NCBI GenBank assembly: GCA_958295665.1
Contig: OY282558.1
Location: 352,947,034 to 353,011,033, forward strand
Source of the DNA: Tipula vernalis
Lineage: Eukaryota > Arthropoda > Insecta > Diptera > Tipulidae
Reading direction: 5' to 3'
DNA length: 64,000 nucleotides
Below are positions 57,401 to 64,000 of this stretch, one piece after another. The notes beneath the pieces are model-generated. The model did not search any database. It saw only the letters and a program-made list of their open reading frames with translations, and had not been told where the DNA came from. How positions within the stretch are numbered: position 1 is the first letter of the stretch; every line of letters starts with the position of its first letter. The translations under genes were made by a program, and so were the position numbers.

Positions 57401-58045
57401 CAAATATCAAAATGCATACGATGTATCACAGGCCTACAGGTAGTACAGTTGGATCTGTGTTTTAATTATTGGTTTAAACTTAACCTAATCGAGAAGTATG
57501 CAATCAAATAAATTTCGTTTTCGTAGATCTTACCTAATTTCTTTGGAATTTGGATAATCAATGTTTGGCAACAACGAAAGCTCCCACAACCTCTCCTGCT
57601 TAAGATGATTTCTGCGAGGTTTAACAGTTCTGAACAATTCGTATCTTGTCATCAGTTTCGTCTCTTTTCTTTGTAAAAATTCCATGTCAGCAAGTTGCAC
57701 CGCGATTCTAACCAATTTCAATGCTTGTTCAAATTATTTCCAGTTTCGTTTGCTTCTGACGGCTTTTGACGTTTTGTATTAATCCAGTTTAAATGTCTCT
57801 TATAGCACAGGGGAAGAAAAACTTTTTGAAAAAATGTTTCCCTAAATCAAGCTTTCTCAAAAAAAGGTTTGCTGAAATTCATTTGCAATACCATTTCATC
57901 AAAGCCTTTTCGTTTAAACGATCCGATCTTAAGTCGACCATAACAAATTGCGAAATATCAATCTTATCATTCCTCCTAAATATCATACAATAATTGGTCT
58001 CAATCTTGTTTGCATCACTTCGGAATAATTTTCAAATGAACACAC
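57400..58045. other. Unassigned DNA
   Basis: Short open frames only (minus 57530-57721, plus 57793-57993) and no recognised motif. Confidence 0.35.
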
Positions 58046-58049
58046 GTGT

Positions 58050-58835
58050 TATTAATTTTTTTGTTGAATGTTAATTAATTCATGTAATTTCTAATATGCT
58101 ACCGGTGGTTAGACCATTTTAATTGTGTTTCGATTAACACGAGAAGTATATTAGTATTTACGAACAGTAATTCAACGAAACCGACTAATAGACATAATTC
58201 TATTTATTTAATTAAATGATTTTTAATATGTTTCGAAGACTGTAAGAGAATTCAATCCAGTTTCGAACTGATGAACTTATGATTATGAAAAAATCAATCT
58301 TCTCATCAGGCCGCGGCGACTGGACTGATCAGAAGATCAGAATCATAAGCTCATCAGTTCGAAACTGGATTGAATTCTCTTACAGTCTTCGAAACATATT
58401 AAAAATCATTTAATTAAATAAATAGAATTATGTCTATTAGTCGGTTTCGTTGAATTACTGTTCGTAAATACTAATATACTTCTCGTGTTAATCGAAACAC
58501 AATTAAAATGCTCTAACCACCGGTAGCATATTAGAAATTACATGAATTAATTAACATTCAACAAAAAAATTAATAAAAAGTAAAAATTAGCTCACACACA
58601 GAGCAGTGTGAATATCGTCAAGAAGGAAAAAAAAATTGTAAGAGAATTCATCTGTATTAGTACGATTCGCTAGTACTTAAAGCATAGCACATTCTGTATA
58701 TATGGAATGTAAATTGTGGTATAATCAGTCCAGTCGCCGCGGCCTGATGAGAAGATTGATTTTTTCATAATCATAAGCTCATCAGTTCGAAACTGGATTG
58801 AATTCTCTTTAGATCTTCGAAACATATTAAAAATC
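58050..58835. mobile_element. Foldback element F1, copy 2
   Basis: Arms 58071-58235 ('ctaatatgctaccggtggtt', 'agtatattagtatttacgaa', 'ttcaacgaaaccgacta') are mirrored at 58386-58565. The centre is a 150 bp TIR element (58235-58386, 'gtaagagaattcaatccagt' to 'actggattgaattctcttac') with 'ggccgcggcgactgg' in its middle. The tail carries another related ~175 bp element (58638-58812). Copy 1 at 12918-13493 lacks the central element, so that one was gained or lost. 'gaacacacgtg' flanks both ends (58037 and 58841), a possible target duplication. No coding capacity. Confidence 0.75.
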
Positions 58836-58859
58836 ATTTGAACACACGTGACAAAAAAT

Positions 58860-59495
58860 TCTAAAACATCCAAAAACGATGTGCAGTGAATAATAGCGAA
58901 AATTATGTAGAAGATTCTTGTAAAAGTTCGTTTAATTCTGAAATATTCCGAAAATTAAACGAATCCCTGATAAATAATTATCAAATTACCAAGAAGTAAT
59001 CTAGAAATCTCGAATAATCTGATTAACAAAAGAAAATTCGAAATTTTCTATGTACATAAAATAACTAAAGCAAAATTCGGGGGAACAAAAATCGAGACAT
59101 CTGGAAACCCGAATTACTACTGCGTCGATTTCGGCATTGGCGATTTCACCAAAATTTAAACGGTCACGGATTTCATGACTCCTTCGGAGTTCACCCCTTC
59201 AATATTATATCCTTATTGCCGGCCATCCTGTAAAAAGTTTCTGTTTTAATTTTTGTTTTTTTTTATGTAGAAAAATAGTTAATCGCAATTCAAATAAAAT
59301 TAGTGTTTTTAAAATTCAAAGATATAAAAAATTCCCAAAATGAAATAACATTTTTCGAGAAACGAGATTTAAAAATTCTTATAAATCCTCGAGAATTCTC
59401 GATCGCATTCTCTACAGACAACAGGCAAATGTTGTTTGGTTGCACTTGAATTGAAATGTTCATCATTAGTGAATTCCGATAAGATCTATATTACA
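58860..59495. other. Unassigned DNA
   Basis: No supported gene or repeat. The block 59100-59230 is less AT-rich but has no motif I recognise. Confidence 0.35.
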
Positions 59496-59499
59496 TACC

Positions 59500-60696
59500 T
59501 TTTACTTTCTTTTACTCTAGTAAAATAAAGTTTAGTAATCATGAAAATTTTGGACCTTGAGATTTTTAGAGATTTATTTGTTTTGAGGTCCCCTGAGTCC
59601 GAAAAAGTGGGTTTCGAAATGGTGTCTGTATGTCTGTCAGTCTGTCAGTCTGTCAGTCTGCCTGTGTCCTCTCTACAGCCCAGATGGTTTAACCAATCGA
59701 ACTGAAACTTCAGATTTAAGCTTTTTTGATAAATTGGGAGGTTCCAGTGAATTTTACTCCAAATCGGCTAACCGGAAGTGGCCACTCCCTTGGTCCAGAA
59801 AATTTATTTTGCAAATATCTTAAAAGTATAAGGTTTACAAAAAACTACAAAAAAAAAATGTTTCCAAAAATTAAAAACAAATGAAAATAAAAAATAAAAA
59901 ATTAAAAAAAAAAATTAAAAAATTTAAAAATTAAAAAAAAAATGGAGGTGTGGCCAACACACGACTTTCTTTTACGAACAGAGAATTTTGAGAAATTTTA
60001 ATTTTTTTTATAATTTTTTAAATTTTTTTTTTTTAATTTTTAAATTTTTAAATTTTTTTTTTAATTTTTTTTTTTTAATTTCATTTGTTTTTAATTTTTG
60101 GAAACATTTTGTTTTAGTAGTTTTTTGTAAACCTTATACTTTTTAAGTTATTTGCAAAATAAATTTTCTGGACCAAGGGAGTGGCCACTTCCGGTTAGCC
60201 GATTTGGAGTAAAATTCACTGGGACCTCCCAATTTATCAAAAAAGCTTAAATCTGAAGTTTCAGTTCGATTGGTTAAACCATCTGGGCTGTAGAGAGGAC
60301 ACAGACAGACTGACAGACTGACAGACTGACAGACTGACAGACTGACAGACTGACAGACTGACAGACTGACAGACTGACAGACTGACAGACTGACAGACTG
60401 ACAGACTGACAGACTGACAGACTGACAGACTGACAGACTGACAGACTGACAAACTGACAGACTGACAGACTGACAGACTGACAGACAGACAGACAGACAC
60501 CATTTCGAAACCCACTTTGTCGGACTCAGGGGACCTCAAAACAGATAAATCACTAAAAATATCAAGGTCCAAAATTTTCATGATTACTATACTTTATTTT
60601 ACTAGAGTAAAAGAAAGTAAAAATTAAGAAAAAAATAAAATTTCTCAAAATTCTCTGTTCGTAAAAGAAAGTCGTGGTTTGGTCACACCTCAATTT
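59500..60696 (+). mobile_element. DINE/Helentron-like element H1, copy 2 (interrupted)
   Basis: Head part 59500-59942 is collinear with the copy at 38305, with a short array of about three (GTCAGTCT) units. The tail part ('aaaatttctcaaaattctct', 'gtaaaagaaagtcgtg', 'acctcaatttttt') is at 60623-60696. Between them lies a complete inverted copy (copy 3). The break is in the A-rich block of the tail. Confidence 0.8.
59943..60622 (-). mobile_element. DINE/Helentron-like element H1, copy 3 (inserted in copy 2)
   Basis: Reverse complement of the family from 'gaggtgtggccaacacacga' to 'actagagtaaaagaaagta'. It has the longest microsatellite of the set: 60303-60497, ~24 units of 8 bp, with one variant 'acaaact'. 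It lies inside copy 2, so it is younger than copy 2. Confidence 0.85.
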
Positions 60697-61200
60697 TTTA
60701 CTTTCTTTTACTCTAGTAAAATAAAGTATAGTAATCATGAAAATTTTGGACCTTGAGATTTTTAGAAATTTAATTGTTTTGAGGTCCCCTGAGTCCGAAA
60801 AAGTGGGTTTCGAAATGGTGTCTGTCTGTCTGTCTGTCAGTCTGTCTGTGTCCTCTCTACAGCCCATACGGTTTAATCAATCGAACTAAAACTTCAGATT
60901 TAAGCTTTTTTGATAAATTGGAAGATCCCAGTGAATTTTCCTCCAAATCGGCTAACCGGAAGTGGCCACTCCCTTGGTCCAGAAAATTTGTTTTGCAAAT
61001 ATCTTAAAAAGTATAAGGTTTACAAAAAACTACTTAAAACAAATTGTTTCCAAAAATTAAAAACAAATAAAAAAAAAAAATTAAAAATTAAAAAAAAAAT
61101 TTAAAAATTTAAAAATTAAAAAAAAAAATTAGGAAAAAAATAAAATTTCTAAAAATTCTCTGTTCGTAAAAGAAAGTCGTGTGTTGGCCACACCTCAATT
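60697..61200 (+). mobile_element. DINE/Helentron-like element H1, copy 4
   Basis: Begins directly at the end of copy 2 ('cctcaatttttt|actttctttt'), giving a head-to-tail arrangement. The array is very short (~3 units, 60819-60850). The tail ends 'ggccacacctcaatttt' at 61200 and abuts the 129/159 bp tandem array. Confidence 0.85.
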
Positions 61201-61202
61201 TT

Positions 61203-61934
61203 AACTAGGAAATTAAGGGACATATTCCATGTGCTAGCGAAATCTTTATCATCATTGTTGAGTGCGATTTCCAAAAAATAATTTCGTAGAACTTTTATTA
61301 AACGAACGATTCGGATGGATTAGGGTTTTCTAACTAGGTAATTGAGCAACCTATTCCATGTGCTAGCCAAACCTTTGTCATCATTGTTGGCAATGGCCGA
61401 TATTGGCCCTTGGAAGTTGAGTGCGATTTCCAAAAAATAATTTTGCAGAACTTTTACTAAACGAACGATTCGTATGGATTAGGATTTTCTAACTAGGTAT
61501 TTGAGGGACCTATTCTATGTGCTAGCCAAACCTTTGTCATCAATGTTGGCAGTCGCCGATATTGGCCATTGGGGGTTGAGTGCGATTTCCAAAAAATAAT
61601 TTTGCAGAACTTTTACTAAACGAACGATTCGTATGGATTAGGGTTTTCTAACTAGGTAATTAAGGGACCTATTCCATGTGCTAGCGGAACTTTTGTCATC
61701 ATTGTTGAGTGCGATTTTCAAAAAATAATTTCGTAGAACTTTTATTAAACGAACGATCCGTATGGATTACGGTTTTCTAACTAGGTAATTGAGAACCTAT
61801 TCTATGTGCTAGCCAAACCTTTGTCATCATTGTTGGCAATGGCCGATATTGGCCCTTGGGAGTTGAGTGCGATTTCCAAAAAATAATTTTGCAGAACTTT
61901 TACTAAACGAACGATTCGTATGGATTAGGGTTTT
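61203..61934. repeat. Tandem array with alternating 129- and 159-bp units
   Basis: Units start at 'aactaggta(a/t)tt' at 61203, 61332, 61491, 61650 and 61779, so periods are 129, 159, 159, 129 and >=155 bp (order short-long-long-short-long). The 30-bp difference is the segment 'gcaatggccgatattggccc' plus ~10 bp, flanked by 'gttg'. Every unit has 'ccatgtgctagc', 'aacctttgtcatcat', 'gtgcgatttccaaaaaataa' and 'aacgaacgattcgtatggat'. The array is bounded exactly by H1 copies 4 and 5 on both sides. Non-coding. Confidence 0.9.
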
Positions 61935-62430
61935 TTACTTTCTTTTACTCTAGTAAAATAAAGTATAGTAATCATGAAAATTTTGAACCTTGAGATTTTT
62001 AGAAAGTTATTTGGTGTTATGTCCCCTGAGTCCGAAAAAGTGGGTTTCGAAATGGTGTCTGTCTGTCTGTCTGTCAGTCGGTCAGTCTGTTAGTCTGTTA
62101 GTCTGTCAGTCTGTCAGTCTGTCTGTGTCCTCTCTACAGCCCAGATGGTTTAATCAATCGAACTGAAACTTCAGATTTAAGCTTTTTTGATAAATTGGGA
62201 GGTCCCAGTGAATTTTACTCCAAATCGGCTAACCGGAAGTGGCCACTCCCTTGGTCCAGAAAATTTGTTTTGCAAATATCTTAAAAAGTATAAGGTTTAC
62301 AAAAAACTACTTAATACAAAATGTTTCCAAAAATGAAAAACAAATTAAAAAAAAAATTAGGAAAAAAATAAAATTTCTCAAAATTCTCTGTTCGTAAAAG
62401 AAAGTCGTGTGTTGGCCACACCTCAATTTT
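61935..62430 (+). mobile_element. DINE/Helentron-like element H1, copy 5
   Basis: Starts within 'ggattagggttttttacttt', immediately after the last tandem unit, and ends 'ggccacacctcaattttttt' at ~62430. The array has ~8 (GTCA/GTTA)-type units (62058-62125) with several 'gtta' variants. The tail A-rich block is shorter than in other copies. Confidence 0.85.
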
Positions 62431-63930
62431 TTTTAGTTCAGATAGCATAGTTCAGCGCAATCGACATTTTTTTTTACTTTTAGAATTGAAGTGGTTCCCC
62501 TTTTCGTATTTTAAAATTGTTTGTTTAATTTTCATTCTCAAAACTCTTTCGAAAGCCTTTAGTGAATTAATCCAAATTATACCGTAAATAAAAATAAAAA
62601 TCTGTATACAAACCCACATCATCCGTAATTATATCCTCTTCCATTATATTATGTTTACATTGTTCATGCTTATTAATATCACCATAATATGTACCATATA
62701 TACCGTACCATAATACTGTGCGAAAATATTAAAAAATAAAAGCGTCATAATTTTCACTGTAAACATTATCTTAAAGCACGAGAAAAAAAACAAAAATGTT
62801 TTTTTTTGTTTAATTTAATTATAAAAACCAATAAAAAAAGAAAACTTGAAATTAAAATATGATTGGTCATTAATCTCTCTCGAATCATTAAAAACCAAAC
62901 AAGAACTTGAGGGATATTAAACAAGATGCGCGCGGTAAAAAATTTCCCTTAAATGATTTTTTTTTTTTTTTTTTTTTGTTAGGTTGTTTTCATGTAATTG
63001 GGAAAGACGACGAATTTTATATTTTTATACGTTATAGCTATATGTTATCTTTCAAAATATATTTTCATTTGGTTCTTTTTATTATTAATTTTTTTATTTT
63101 TTTCAATTTACATAAGGTAAGGAATAAGAAAAATGTTTTTTAAATTACCTGAAGGTTTTACGAGTTTTCCAATTTTATAATTTTTTGCCTACGTTTTGCT
63201 TCGAATAGAACACAGAAATTAATAAAATAAAATAAAAATGTCTGTATAGGTAAGGTATTTGGAAATACATAAATAATATAATTAATCACTCGAAAAGGGT
63301 ATAACATTGATCTGACGTACTCTACTCGTAATGCGAGCGCAAAATGAAATAAATTTGTTTTATTAAATTTTTGGGAGAAAAAAAATATTTGGTTCCAAAA
63401 AAGATGTTGGAAAGTTAATAAATCGATTTATGATGAAAACAAAAAAAAAGTAAAAAATAAAAAATTTGAATGAAATTAAAAAAACGAAAATGGGAAATAT
63501 TTTTAATTAATTTTTTTGTACTCTGTGTTTCATGCAAAATGATGGAAAACTTTTTATGGTTTGTATACGGGCTACAGTATACACGAGTGACGGATATTTT
63601 TATATGTTCACTGAAATTTTTTACTTTGATTTATGTGCTTTGGTTCATTGGCTTTAATGAAAGATATTTTTTTCCTTTTTTTTATATTGTCATGATACGT
63701 GAGTAGGGATTTTCTTTATACATTCCAAAAGGTAATTTCGTTGATTTGAATCCAAAATATTACATTCGAGTCTAAATTTGAATTTCTTTGTACGGTTTCG
63801 TATTCTTAGAAAAAGCAGATCATATGCTATCTGTAGTAATTATTTTCTGATGAATCCAATTTTTTAGCCTCGAAGATCAAAGATGAATAAAAATTATTAG
63901 GTTTTCCCCAGACCCAGGAATTTAGCTTGC
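62430..63930. other. Unassigned AT-rich DNA
   Basis: No supported gene. Hydrophobic open frames at 62907-63143 and 63470-63706 follow from T-rich DNA and lack motifs. Runs of T and A (62959-62978) are frequent. Confidence 0.4.
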
Positions 63931-63940
63931 AGCAACCTGT

Positions 63941-64000
63941 ATTTAGTGGAAACAAGTTAGAGGCTAGAGGCAACGGTGCGATAACTGATTTAGATTTTAT
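63941..64000 (+). other. Possible exon start at the window edge
   Basis: After 'attaggttttccccagacccaggaatttagcttgcag' the sequence is open and less AT-rich: 'QPVFSGNKLEARGNGAITDL' reads on to the last base. 'ttgcag' with a moderate pyrimidine content upstream could be a splice acceptor at 63940. I do not recognise the protein. With only 20 codons visible this is speculative. Confidence 0.2.

Noticed and set aside
61203..62430. CRISPR-like array (regular units at 61.2-61.9 kb)
   Set aside because: Units are directly adjacent, 129-159 bp, with no short repeat/unique spacer pattern, and the genome is eukaryotic.
63470..63706. 78-residue hydrophobic frame that looks like membrane segments
   Set aside because: T-rich DNA gives Phe/Ile/Leu-rich frames; no supporting motif or neighbour.

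Overview
The window is AT-rich eukaryotic DNA, best read as intergenic or intronic chromosomal sequence of an insect, probably a fly (Diptera). The reasons are the mix of mobile elements (Ty3/gypsy LTR elements, jockey-like and RNase H-bearing LINEs, Tc1/mariner transposons, MULE remnants), a microsatellite-bearing DINE/Helentron-like repeat, and an arthropod-type initiator plus DPE pair. I found no intact host protein-coding gene, no rRNA or tRNA gene and no CRISPR array. Nearly every recognisable protein is a broken mobile-element protein. Possible host signals are one candidate core promoter (~28.17 kb) and one candidate exon start at the right edge (~63.94 kb).  Layout. 1-5.94 kb: two tandem copies of a ~2.4-2.6 kb AT-rich unit; the first carries a solo LTR, itself broken by a MITE, and a second MITE. 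6.1-7.64 kb: head-to-head tandem repeat array. 7.9-8.55 kb: gypsy integrase fragment and a hairpin MITE. 10.67-15.0 kb: a gypsy element on the minus strand (PBS, gag, protease, RT), broken by a solo LTR and a foldback element and abutting a Tc1 fragment. 15.1-15.8 kb: deleted mariner. 16.6-17.0 kb: MITE. 18.8-20.3 kb: LTR of the solo-LTR family followed by a SAP-domain ORF. 20.65-21.44 kb: ~790 bp palindrome. 23.9-24.8 kb: internally deleted mariner-type transposon with clear TIRs and TA duplication. 25.5-27.0 kb: another LTR with heat-shock-type motifs, then a 737 bp MITE with a recognisable empty site elsewhere. 28.1-29.4 kb: candidate promoter and GC-rich duplicated blocks. 31.8-34.1 kb: jockey-like LINE. 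34.4-35.8 kb: inverted tandem repeats and a MULE remnant. 37.4-41.0 kb: mariner fragments and a recombined double LTR whose TATA box is split by a DINE-like element. 42.2-46.2 kb: the most interesting element, a LINE with an OTU-type cysteine protease domain, AP endonuclease and RT, with an intron-like interruption in the OTU domain. 47.06-47.4 kb: LINE RT fragment. 48.75-55.78 kb: a second gypsy element (gag to integrase) split by an RNase H-bearing LINE (minus strand) and a 376 bp MITE; the LINE in turn holds a ~1.15 kb insert with a 700 bp heptamer array. 56.7-57.4 kb: another gypsy integrase remnant. 58.05-58.84 kb: second copy of the foldback element. 59.5-62.43 kb: four DINE/Helentron-like copies, one inside another, interleaved with a 129/159 bp tandem array.  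How the parts relate. Nested insertions give a relative chronology: gypsy bodies are oldest, then LINEs, solo LTRs and foldback elements, then MITEs and DINE-like repeats. The recurring LTR family occurs at least six times. It carries a TATA box, AATAAA and GAA/TTC arrays in the orientation opposite to its left-to-right reading at 1.9, 12.3 and 38 kb. In the copy at 18.8 kb it is followed within 45 bp by a SAP-domain ORF, which suggests what its parent element encodes. All homology statements rest on reading motifs by eye; no database search was possible.
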